This document shows, in pieces, positions 47,047 through 58,901 of a DNA stretch of 64,000 bases (positions are counted from its first letter, which is position 1; the number at the start of each line of letters is the position of its first letter). The DNA comes from Pilaira anomala. Its lineage: Eukaryota; Mucoromycota; Mucoromycetes; Mucorales; Mucoraceae. The stretch covers positions 668,012 through 732,011 of the forward strand of contig JAIXMQ010000010.1 of the NCBI GenBank assembly GCA_025716855.1, written 5' to 3'. Below the pieces are notes generated by a model that had not been told where the DNA came from, did not search any database, and saw only the letters and a list, made by a program, of their open reading frames with translations. A program made the translations under genes and the position numbers.

Positions 47047-48498
47047 CTACCAGTTACTCCATTCATCTTCTGATTTCTTTTTTGTAGTAGATGAGTTTGC
47101 TCTTGCACGTACGTTACTAGTTCGAGGGTTACTTTTTGGTGTAGGTGTAAGTCGTTCTTTCAGATTAGATCCAAAGAAATCTTCTTCTTCTTCGTGTGTT
47201 GTATCTGTATAATGAGATGAGTTCATACCCGAGTAACGTAAAGAAGGGGTAGATGCACCTGAGCTTGTATTGTTATTATTATTATAAGGACTATGATTAG
47301 TGTACGAGTTATTGTTATTGTACGAGTTACTGTTATTGTACGAGTTACTATTATTGTACGAGCTACTGTTATTGTACGAGCTATTGTTACTGTACGATTT
47401 ATTGCTATTGTAAGAGTCATTGCTATTATTGTATGATGTATTTGATCTTGTATTATTGTATGCATCGGAAGAACTAATACTTGTGTATCCATTGGTACCT
47501 GAATTATTCTACCAAAAAAAAAATTAAAACACCGAATGCATAAATAGGATAGACAACAACAACAACAAGAACAATAACAAACCTTAGGTTGTGAAAAGGA
47601 ATTCACATAATTACTGACATTATTCTTAAGATTAGGATCTGCCAATTGAGCAGCAGCAGGCTTTACATAATTATCATTCGCATATCGTCCAAGTTCCACT
47701 GCAGCTTTTCCAACATACGAAAGTAAAGACCAACCCTTTTCTACTGCAATACGAGGATCTTGAATTATTTCACGGAGATCAACTCCTCCTGTTCCTCCAC
47801 CGCCTCCTCCCGCTCTAGCAGCGTTATACTCATCATCAACTTCATAGTGAATGTGATTTAATAAAAGGAGTGACAAAAAAAAAAAAAGATTTTTGGGACT
47901 TACACTGTGGATTACCAAAACCTGTAAATTTACCTCCTTGACTAGGCGGTAACTGACTGTAACGAAGAAATGAATTTCAGTTTCCTATTATTTTTTTTAT
48001 TCTTGATTAGATAAAACTTACTCGGATCTAGATTCATTTGCGTTTCCTAACTGAGAAAAGTATTGTTCGTTACGTACTTTTGTACTCACATCCTCATATC
48101 CAGCATCACTCGACATGGCTAAAGAGCTATTGGATCTTGGTTCGGTTGTACCAAATCTACCTAAAGATCGTGTTGCACCTGAAGATGATTTTGTTCTTAA
48201 ACAAGGTGTAGGTGTCCAAGGACGACCTTCGGCTGCTGCTGACAGCTTAAAACAATAATAAATAAATAAAAAAATAAAAAATTAGATTAAATTCCTTTTA
48301 ATTATTTATTTATACATTCTTGTTTATTATTTTTTTATTTTTACCTTATCACGGTATAATTCAGCACAATGTGTATGATATTTTTCCATCATCGTCATAC
48401 CTGTTGTATAATCAGGTTGTGATTCAAAAAATGCCTTTGCATTTTTATTACCACCCAACTATATATATATATTAAAAAAAAAAAATTAAACACTTGTG

Positions 48499-48537
<39 letters not shown>

Positions 48538-48823
48538 CCATCTTTTTTAATTGATCATCAAACCATTTATCCATTGTAATTGAACGTACAAAACTTTATT
48601 CTAATTATTAGCAACTTGTTATACAAAAAAAAAAACCCTTTTTTGTTACTTACCTGATATGGACTCCAAAGGAACGATGAACACCTGAACAATCCAAACA
48701 AATAAAAATACCGTAAGTGATACTGGCCCATTGAGGATTAGGTGCTCCACAATCAAAACATATCTTGTTCTCTCCTATCCTTTGAATATCATATAACTTT
48801 TTCTTATATTCTGCTGCAGACAT
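47047..48823 (-). CDS. GCS1: ArfGAP, Gcs1/ArfGAP1 type
   Basis: GTPase-activating protein for Arf GTPases in Golgi-ER traffic. 445 residues from seven exons (48823-48654, 48593-48536, 48458-48345, 48245-48022, 47956-47904, 47839-47583, 47508-47047). The ArfGAP zinc finger is complete: [20 protein letters not shown] then [20 protein letters not shown], including the arginine of the GVHR box and MDKW. The middle has GYEDVS and a Gly-rich segment, then an amphipathic, ALPS-like stretch around [20 protein letters not shown], as expected for curvature-sensing ArfGAP1/Gcs1. An Asn/Ser/Tyr repeat (SYNNSN) coded by an 18-bp minisatellite follows. The C-terminus ends EDEWSNW, a conserved Trp-rich ending that binds coat proteins in relatives. 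Confidence 0.93.
47296..47440. repeat. 18-bp coding minisatellite in the ArfGAP gene
   Basis: About eight degenerate copies of an 18-base unit (GTACGAGTTATTGTTATT on plus), giving SYNNSN repeats in the protein. Copies differ mainly at two or three positions. Confidence 0.8.
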
Positions 48824-49017
48824 TGTAATTTTTTTTAATTAAAAAAAAAGAAAAGAAATAAAGAAAGAGAGAGAGAGAGAGAGAGAAAGAGGAAAAGAGA
48901 ATACATAACAAATATAAATAAGAACCTTTTTTTATTATTAAAATACCGCCTATTGATTACATAATACAAGGACGAAGAAAGAGGAAGAGGGGGGGGGAGG
49001 TGGGGTATAATTTCTTT

Positions 49018-50990
49018 TTAGATTTTCATGAATAAAGTAACGACTAAATACCCATTTAATCCAATCAATAACAAAGCAATAGCACAAGCAAACGTATTTG
49101 ATACAAGATTATTAGCATAAGTTAATGGAGAAGGCCAGCTACTCATTTCTTCATACTCTCTTGGTTGTTCAATTGAAGGTTCTTCTACTCCAATCTTTTC
49201 TTCTTTTCTATTTTGTTCATCTCGTTCTTCTTCTTCTTCTTTCTTCATCTTGTTGAACTGAGGAAACTTGAGCCAGTCTAGTTTGTTATGAGAAAATTGA
49301 CATCTTGCAATTGTTCTATCGATAAAAGATAGCTTGCTTTGTTCAACCGGTGTCATCATGACCGGTTCTGTTTCCAAAGTCTTGGATTCTACCACAAGTT
49401 CTAATTTCATGGTGGATTTGGTTGCTGTAAAATAAATAAGTGGAACCACTGCAAAGGGTAATTGAATACTGAGCGCAACTTGACTTCCAATCAACATACT
49501 ACTTAATCCTTCACGACCTGCTACAATAGCAGCTACCATGGCTGGAATAATTGCAATAGAACGTGTAATCACACGACGAATCCAAGGTTTTGTTGTCATA
49601 CCTAGGAAACCACTCATAATAACTAAATTTATATATATATATATGAAGTGTGAGTTTATGTAAACAAGTGTATAGTCCCCCCCCCCTTTATATATACCTT
49701 GTCCGGCTAAAGTAGCAGTTAAAGTACTTGATTGACCAGCACATAATAAAGCTAAAGCAAATACAAGTGCAGCAGGTGGACCTAAATACTGCATTAACAA
49801 AGCATGAGCACTGAACAAATCTTGTACTTGTTGTTGTTGATCTTCAGGACCATAATAAAAATTAGCGGATGCAACGATCAAGATAGCACAATTCACAAAG
49901 AAAGCAAAGGTCAAAGCGACAATTAAATCAATGAAACCATAATGTAAGTTTTGCTTTAAAGAACTATCAAGGTATGTCTTTAATTGATCAAAATTAATAC
50001 CGCGCGATTCTAAATCATCCATCACAATCGATGCATGATTTTTTTCATCTGCAACAACTGTAGACTTTAGTGTGGTATCACGCGTAGGGTCCGACTTGAT
50101 AAGCCAACGATCCTCGATTTGAACGACCTTGGGTCTTTGATGTTTCCATTCACGACATCTTGCTTGTACGATAAAACTATGTAAATAAAGGTTATGAGGC
50201 ATGACAGTGGCACCAATGATACCAATGGCTACATAAAGTATTTCGGGATCCGTAAAGATTTCTTTGGTAGGCAGGAACCCTTTAAAGACTTGAACGGTCA
50301 CAATATCCGAATAAGCTAATTCGATCACAAAACAAATACCCACAGCAGCAACCAACATCATGACAAACATTTCAAAGAACCGAACCATCTTGAGTGAAGC
50401 ACTGCCAGAACTTGGGTTCTCTGGATCATCTGCTTCCTCTGTATAAAATAATAAGATGATGAATACGTCTACGGCTGTGATGGCTACACCTGCTGGTAAG
50501 GGTAATTTCGGAAACAATAAGTTTAAAGCGATAGCGGAACCAATGACTTCGGCAATATCTGTAGCAATAATAGCGATTTCTGCCAACACGTATAAGATTA
50601 GATTGAGCCAACGAGGGAAATATTTTTTAGAGGCAGATGCTAAATCAAGTCCTGATACGGTGCCTAGTCGAATGGTTAAGTTTTGAAGAAATACAGCGAT
50701 AATGTTGGAAACTAAGATGATGAACAGTAAACGGTATCCAAATGAAGAACCACCTTCCATATCCGTTGCCCAATTTCCCGGATCAAGACTAGACACGACG
50801 AGTTAAAAAAAAAAAAAAAAGTTTTTTAGTTGTTGTTGTGGTTGTTGTTGTTGTTGGGAGGGGGGGAGGTTTTCTATCATTTTGTACACATCATAAAAAT
50901 ACTTTACTATCCAACTGCAATCATAAATCCGGGTCCAATAAATCTTCCTAACGTTTTAAAATACGTTTTTATTTTTTGTATTATAGTCAT
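49018..50990 (-). CDS. NRAMP-family divalent metal transporter (Smf type)
   Basis: Proton-coupled Mn/Fe importer. 592 residues from exons 50990-50908, 50788-49698 and 49622-49018. The first exon supplies GPGFMIAVGY, which joins exon 2 to make the NRAMP signature GYLDPGNWATD (metal-binding Asp and Asn of helix 1). Helix 6 has GATVMPHNLYLHS with the metal-binding Met. The consensus transport motif is GQSSTLTATLAGQVIMSGFL, completed across intron 2. About eleven hydrophobic helices are visible. Loop 6-7 is long and charged, and the C-terminal region has a Glu-rich cytosolic stretch (KKEEEEERDEQNRKEEK) before the last helix. Which membrane it sits in (plasma membrane, endosome or vacuole, as for Smf1-3) is not decidable here. 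Confidence 0.95.
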
Positions 50991-52247
50991 GATGTATAAA
51001 CAAATAAATTTGAGAAGAAGAAGAAAAGGAAGAAATTAAGTCATTCCGTTTGCCTTAACATAAATATAACACAGTTTTCTCTCCGCCTTAACTTTTTCCA
51101 TTTTATTTCAACCAATGATGAGCGACTTCCATAATTCGTCGTGAGGGAAGCGGAACTAGTGTAACTTGGAAGAAACACGAAATTTTGGAAGTCTTCCATT
51201 TTTTACACTTTTCGTGGTAATTTAGAAGTCATGGAAACACAATTCTATCTTTTCAAGTAGAAAGATCATAATTGATGTTGTCATTTCTTCATCGGAACTT
51301 GTTGGAGTTATCAGATTAAGATGATCTGAATGCACATGTAAGGCTGAAATACTTATCATGAGTTACTTCTTTTTGAAAAAAGCAGTGTGTGTGTGTGTGT
51401 GATATAGTTTTTGATAGTAGAAAGAGATCATTAGTCACTGTTTGATATTTTATTAAACCAAAGTGTTGATAATGAACGCTCTCAAGTGTAATTTTACTTG
51501 AGATGCTTATATGCACTACTACCGATGTCCCAGCAAATAATTTAAATCCTGTCTGTTATTGACAGACGACACACAGACAAGAGAGAGAGAGAGGGAAAAA
51601 GGATGATAATGGCGCCAACACAAGTTGCTATTCGTATTTTTTTATGCGTTTCCCCGGCAGTTACACAATCCACTAACGCCATATGTAATCCATTTGACTT
51701 CACATGGTATGTTGCCAATCAGGGTAAATTTCTGCTATTTTTTAACGGCCATTTAAAAGTTGTATGCATTCATAAAAAACGAAAACGGGTAAACCGGAAT
51801 ACATACTTAACACATCTTTCAAAAAAAAAAAAAGGTGTGGCATTATATATATATCATAGATCGAATATCTTTCTTTTTTTCTCCTAAAAAAATTAAAAAG
51901 GGGACTAATTGTTCTTTTTTTCTAACGTTTCAAAAGGACCACAAGTGACTTAGATCTTGGTTACAACTTTAATGGATGACTGGATCAAGTAATAAACTTT
52001 CTCCTACTTTATTACATGAGGCTGAACATTCCTATTATTAAAAGGCCCTTCTTTTAGTGCATATATCTTTTATGTATATATATATATATATATTTTGCAT
52101 AATCATAGATCACAAAAAAAAAAAAAAAAAAGGGAAATCAAAATGTTTTTTTTTTCTCTCTCTCGTTTGGGTGTGGGGGAATTGTAATTATATTATTATT
52201 ATTGAGGAAAAACAAAAAAAAAAAAATTATATATATATATATATAAT
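50991..52247. other. 1.25 kb intergenic with one weak gene candidate
   Basis: Promoter of the NRAMP gene and 3' end of the Rac gene. Includes the small candidate at 51603-51953, CT/GT repeats and TA repeats. Confidence 0.5.
51603..51953 (+). CDS. Possible two-exon small protein (45 residues)
   Basis: Not recognised. Exon 51603-51723 reads MAPTQVAIRIFLCVSPAV after an initial M-I, then Cys- and aromatic-containing ICNPFDFTWYVANQ; a GTAAAT donor follows, and a plausible acceptor before 51937 gives GPQVT and a TAG stop. Directly after that stop the frame stays free of stops for a further dozen codons, so this may be a truncated relic of a longer secreted-type protein. Confidence 0.25.
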
Positions 52248-53057
<810 letters not shown>

Positions 53058-53434
53058 TTCAAGAAAAAGAAAAGGGTTTTTTTTTTTGTTATTTCGTCAA
53101 AAAAGAAAGAGAGAGAGAGAAAAGGGAAAAATAATAAAAATTTAATCAAATATGAATAAAAAACACGTGAAATGAGTGGTATAAAAAAAAAACCCTTTTT
53201 TATAAAAAAAAAAAAAAAAAATGACGTTTTTTTTCAACTGTTTGTTCAACCCTTTTTTTGAAATAAAACTTTAAACCAATGACAATGTGACTGTAAGATG
53301 AAATGATACATTTTTAAAAAACCGAAGTTTTTTTGTTTTTAAAAAAAAAAAAACGTGTTTTTCTCTCCTCTCCTCTCCTCTTCTCTTTTTCCTTTTTTAA
53401 TTTTTTTTTTTTTTTTTATATCTTTTGTACCGAT
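53058..53434. other. Divergent promoter between RAC1 and ALG9
   Basis: 377 bp of A/T runs plus a CTCCT-rich pyrimidine tract just before the ALG9 start. No gene seen. Confidence 0.5.
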
Positions 53435-54157
53435 ATGGCAGAATCCGAGTTACGTTCGCGTAATAATAAAAAGGTAAAGAAAGGTGTAACACCTGTTATA
53501 CCTAATATCGAAAACATGAACGCTGTAAAGTAAGTATATATCAAAGCATGAAAAAAAAAAAATTCCCCAACCCCCCCCCCCCCAAAACTAAATCCATTCT
53601 TCTTATAGAGCTGCTCAAGCTTTACTCAGTGAATCCGATACAGTCACTTTATCTCTTGTTTCTGCTTTCCGAATTTTATTCATCATGCGTTGTTTCTCTG
53701 CTCTCTATCGTATCATGGATGATTGTGATGAAGTTTATAATTATTGGGAACCAACTCATTATTTATTACAAGGTTATGGACGTGAAACTTGGGAATATTC
53801 AACAGATTATAAAATTAGAAGTTGGGCATTTATCTTTATTCATGCTCTTGTTGGTTTAGTGACTAAATTTGTAGCTTCCACCAAGGTAATATATATATAT
53901 ATATATATTATTTAATACGGCAAATCTGCTTTACTTACACACACACACACATACACACGGTGTATAGCTTCAAACTTTCTATCTTATTCGTATGGCCCTT
54001 GCAGCTGTTTGTTCTTTTGTCGAAGCTAGATTTTATCGTGCTGTAACCGAAGAAGTCAATCCTCATGTAGGTCGTTACGTCTTTGTCATTTTATTCTTTA
54101 GTGCAGGCATGTTCAATGCTTCCACAGGTAAAAAAAAAAAAAAAATAATCTGTCGTC

Positions 54158-54188
<31 letters not shown>

Positions 54189-55748
54189 ATCCATTTCCAC
54201 TCCCCCCCCCCTTCCCTCAGCTTATTTACCTAGTACATTCGCCATGTACTGTGTATTCATGGCATTTTCATATGCATTAAAGCCCGTTTCCGAGATCGAT
54301 CGTTCTCGTACATACAAGGTAGTATTTTGGATCGGATTAGGTTCATTAGCCGGTTGGCCATTTGCAGCACTCATCGGTATCCCATTTGTGATTGAAGAAA
54401 TCGCGATTTATGGTCGCGACACGATGGAAACTGAAGACGGTACCATTGTACGTTCTGTTGCTGGTGCTCATTGGCGTTGGAGAAGAGTGGTGCGTTTGAT
54501 GGAAGCCACTGTGATTTGTGGTAGTGGTATCACGGCTCTTCTTGTCTTGATCGATCAAATGTTCTATCGTCAATATACGGTCGTTGCTTGGAATATTATC
54601 AAGTATAATCTTTTTGAGGCCGGTCTTGGTCCTGAATTGTATGGTACTGAACCTTGGTACTTTTATATTTTAAATGGTGTCTTGAATTTCAATATTGCCT
54701 TTATTTTGGCTTTAGGATCTGTTGTGTGTGTGGTAAGTTTTATATATATATAAGAGTGTATGTGTTTGTTTTGTGTATTCATGTATATATATGTATATAG
54801 TTGATTACTGCTTATGTGGATCGTAATCTTGTTCCTGGCTCTTCTAGATTTGATGCGGTTTGGCCTTACTTTTTACTTGTGATAAAGTTAGTTCCATTTT
54901 ATATCTGGTTTACAGTCTTTTCAGTTCAAGCACATAAAGAAGAAAGATTCATGTACGTTGCTTATCCGTTATTAGCTTTGAACGCCAGTATTTCAATCTA
55001 CTTGATCCGATCCTGGTCCAGTAAGGTAGCACGTTACTTTGAGGCCTCAGTCCAAGTGCGAGCCCTTGTCTTGCGTTATACCTCACTTGTGATCTTGGTC
55101 CTTACCTCGCTCTTATCCATTTCACGTATCGTGGCACTCTTGACCCGTTACCGAGCCCCCTTTGTGGTCTACAGTGCGATCTGGCGTGAACAATTACCCG
55201 ATCAATTAATGAACCGTAACTATCTTCAAGAAGATTTCCCTGATAATCTCAACTTGACCTTGAAGAACGTGTGTGTTGGTAAAGAATGGCATCGATTCCC
55301 ATCTCAATTCTTTTTACCGAGTGATACACGTCTTCAGTTCTTGAAGTCCGAATTTGATGGTCAGTTACCTCAGACGTTTGAAGAGGATATCACGGTCGAT
55401 AGTTATGAGGATGCAAATGGAAATCAAGTGTTGTATCGTCGTCGGGTGTATGGTTGGTATGGTGCTCGTAAGGCACCGGCTGGTTTGAATAATTTGAATT
55501 TAGAAGATCCTACTGTTTATGTACAAGAAGAAGAGTGTGATTACTTGGTTGATGCTGATTTCCCTCTTCATACTGCTGCTGCTTCGGATCTTGAACCTCG
55601 TTATATTCTTAGTGATAAATGGGAAATCTTGACTTGTGTTCCTTATTTAGATACTGAAAATTCAAATAGATTCGCAAGAGCTTTTTGGATTCCTGGTTCT
55701 CCTGGATTACAATGGGGTGATTATTGTATGTTGAAACGTAAAACTTGA
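53435..55748 (+). CDS. ALG9: Alpha-1,2-mannosyltransferase Alg9 (GT22)
   Basis: ER enzyme adding alpha-1,2-mannoses to the lipid-linked oligosaccharide in N-glycan assembly. 663 residues from exons 53435-53529, 53609-53885, 53968-54127, 54221-54732 and 54801-55748. Key motifs: MDDCDEVYNYWEPTHYL near the N-terminus (the acidic D-x-x-E loop of GT22), YLIRMALAAVCSFVEARFYR, FFSAGMFNASTGAYLPSTFA, GWPFAALIGIPFVIEE, and HKEERFMYVAYPLL, the signature of Alg9/Alg12/PIG-B. The C-terminal third is a hydrophilic lumenal domain with CVGKEWHRFPSQFFLP. Short Lys/Arg-rich N-terminus is cytosolic. Introns 2 and 3 are mostly dinucleotide or poly-A sequence. Confidence 0.95.
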
Positions 55749-55835
55749 GTAGAATAATATAAATGTGTATATAAAATAAATGTATAAAAAAAAAAAAAAA
55801 AAAAAGAGAGAGAGAAAGAGTATTTATTATTATTA

Positions 55836-57622
55836 TTATGATAATGGAGTCATAGTACTTTGATATTTTCCAAATGTAAGTCCTAATCCAGAAGAAGAAG
55901 AAGCAGAGGAAACTCTTCTACTGATACCAGGCCTATGACGATGATCATCATCATCATCGTCTTCTTCATCATCATCATCATCATCATCTTCTTCTTCAGA
56001 CAAGTAGGATGGTATAATGTTATTACTACTACTACTCATACCAGAGTTATTAAATATTAATGTATGACCAGTAGATAAAGAAACGGTTGGGATGACAGAA
56101 CTTGTTGCATGTGGTAATAATGAGGTAGAAAAAGAAGGTTGTTTACTCATACTAGGTTGTGATAACCTATGTAAATTATTTTGGATTGTATTGGGTGAAG
56201 CAGGATGATAAGAGGAAACAGGTCGATTTACAACTTTTATAATGGATGATTTACGTCGATTATTACTTCCAAAAGAAAAGGATAATTTTCGAATGGACTG
56301 TCTTAACCTATCCATCATCGTGACTGATTCGGTTATTTCTAAATCATTTGTCACTTGTACATTCATATAATGACGTGGATCAGATTTCAATAACCATTCT
56401 TCTATATTATCTAAATCTCTCGTTACCCAAGGATGTCTCTGTTAAAAAATGCGGTAAGAAAAAAAAAATAATGATTTACTGCTATATTTTAACTTACCTT
56501 TACTTGGGCTAGAGTGATGCGTTTATCTGGGTTTTTTGTCAATAATTTAAGAAACAAATCCTTCAATTCAGAATCAATCTCAAAGCCTACTTGATCTTTC
56601 TTTGGAAAGGTTAAAGGTTGTAAAGGGATGGTATCAAACAATTCGAATTCAGTTGCAGCAATAAAAGGACATTGTCCAAATACAAAGCAATAGAGGGTGA
56701 CACCTAATGCCCAAACATCAATTGCTTTTGAAATACGCGGTTTGATAGATGAATCACCGCCAGCACAACATAATTCAGGAGCGAAAAAAGCAGGTGTACC
56801 AGCAGTTTCTGCTAATTCTCGTTCAATATTTAAAAAGACAGGATCATTTGGATGAATAAGAGCATCAGAAGCTAATAATTCATTGTAATAGGATACACCA
56901 AAATCCGATATCTTTGCTACACCATCATGCGATAATAATAAATTGGCGGGTTTAATATCTCGATGTATAATACCTTGATAATGAACTTTTTATATATATA
57001 TATAATGAAATTTTTTTTTAGCATAAAGAATATATATAATAGAAATTACTTTACGATAATCTAATCCGTTCACTATGTCTCTAAATATCTTTCTGGCACT
57101 ATCTATTGTCATGACAGGTGCATCATTTTCATCTCTCCATTCAATTTCACCAGTTTCTGTATACTCTAAAGCCATATAAATCTTTCTACTTGTTGGATCA
57201 TCTAATACTTCACGTAATCTTACTACATTTGGATGTTTACATTTCTTTAAAATAGCTATTTCACGTCGAATCTTTAATTCATTTTCTTTTGAAGCATGAT
57301 GATGTTGTTGTTGTTGACTTCCTCTTAATAAACTATATCCCATTTGTCTTCTTCTATTCTTTTTATCTACAATTTTGATAGCCTTTTTTTTTTTTTTTTT
57401 ATACCTGAGTTTCAATGCTTTTTTTTTTTTTTTTTGTATACAATATATTTTGCTTACCACAAGTTCTCCTGTTTGTCTATCTTGTGCCAACTTGACTTTA
57501 CCATGAACTCCTCTACCAACTTCTTTAATGATTAAAAAGTTATTTAATATTTTGCATCCTGTTTCTGGATCGTAATCTTTTTTAACTAAAGTTGTTATAA
57601 TAACTTCAGATGATGGGTCCAT
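55836..57622 (-). CDS. CaMKK / Ssp1-Sak1 type serine/threonine kinase
   Basis: Likely upstream kinase of AMPK/SNF1. 527 residues from exons 57622-57458, 57382-57055, 56985-56498 and 56438-55836. Kinase core: glycine loop VGRGVHGKVKLA, VAIKIVDKKNRR with the ATP Lys (built across intron 1), the Arg/Pro-type insert KENELKIRREIAILKKCKH, catalytic GLDYLHYQGIIHRDIKPANL (restored across intron 2), DFGVSYYNE, AGTPAFFAPELC and DVWALGVTLYCFVFGQCPF. The A-G-T-P-A-F-F-A-P-E activation segment and the H-P-W-V-T end are typical of the CaMKK/Sak1/Tos3/Elm1 group. The C-terminal extension is Ser-rich and contains a run of more than twenty acidic residues. It ends 88 bp from the ALG9 stop, convergent. Confidence 0.93.
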
Positions 57623-57890
57623 TATATGATGGTTTCAGTTATTCTACAACAGGAAAATTAAAAAAAAAAAAAAAAAAAAAAGCGGCGAAACTAAAAAAAG
57701 AAAACAAAGAAGGTGTGTTTGGTCAATTTTTAAAGCCTAGAAATATATGTACATCTTTTTTTTTTTTTTTTTTTTTTATTTTTTTTTTTCCCTTTTTTTT
57801 TATTCTTTTATCCTTTTTCTCTCTCTTTTTCTTTTTCTTTTTTTTTTCTTTTTTTTTTTTTTTTTTTTTTTTTCTCTCTCTCTTGTATAA

Positions 57891-58901
57891 ATGAAAGTAG
57901 GGTGGCTTTATCCTTTATTCTTTGGTGGCTGTTGTATTTGGACTAAAGCACATGGATCATTACTTGTGATTGTAATTCGATATATATATATATATATAAA
58001 TATTTGTTTATATCCCCGAATTTTAACCTTTTTTTTTTATATTATATATGTAGACAACGAACGAAACCTATGCAGACCGCATTGCATCCTTTGGTCCCCG
58101 ATTATCGGAGAATGGAAAACTAGGATATCTAGTCGAACCCTTGAGTGATCCAACCGGTTGTAGAAAAGTCAATGCGCCTTGTTCAGATTGGATAGCACTT
58201 GTTAGAAGAGGTGGTTGTTCATTTATCACAAAAGTTAGAAATATGCAAGCTTCCGGTGCAATTGCCGTAGCGGTGGGTGACCCAGAACATCAGTCAGGTT
58301 GGATCACTATGTATGCTCCAGGTGATACTTCTGATATTACCATACCAAGTGTCTTTTTAGCAAGAAATGAATATCGTGCTTTACTCTATCTATCAAAAAT
58401 TGTAGATACTCCCATGACAATTATACTACAACTAGACGACTTCATTACATGGTAAAAACATCTATATATATTACTTTCTTTTTTTTTAATATAAAACAGG
58501 CCTTTATTGGATATTTTAATGATATTATTTGTTTCACCGAGTATCATGATGATCTTCATTTATATTTCATGGCAAATAAGATTAAAGAATAAGAAAAAAT
58601 TAGAAGTGGCACCGATCGATTTCGTTACAAGATTAGGATTAAAACAATTCTTTTTTGAAAAGAAGTCTGAAAATGAAGCTGAAGAGTGTGCAATTTGTTT
58701 AGAGGATTATATCAATGGTGAGCAATTAAGAGTATTGCCCTGTAGACACGATTTTCATACTTATTGCGTTGATGCTTGGCTAACTACTCAAAAGAAATTC
58801 GTAAGTTCTTTCTCTTTCTGTTAAAACAAGAAAAAAAAAACTTATTTTTTCTACTGTAGTGTCCAATATGTAAACGTGATATCACTTGTAATCCTTGTTA
58901 A
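57891..58901 (+). CDS. PA-TM-RING ubiquitin ligase (RNF13/RNF167-like)
   Basis: Membrane E3 ligase of endosomes or vacuole. 273 residues from exons 57891-57971, 58054-58451, 58500-58800 and 58860-58901. N-terminal signal peptide ([20 protein letters not shown]), lumenal protease-associated domain with [20 protein letters not shown] and [16 protein letters not shown], a membrane helix ([20 protein letters not shown]), then a cytosolic RING-H2 finger: [20 protein letters not shown]-x2-H in RHDFHTYC, and [10 protein letters not shown] split over the last intron. The RING ends only four residues before the stop, so the protein lacks the long tail of some relatives. A roughly 130-base pyrimidine tract precedes the start. 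Confidence 0.93.
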
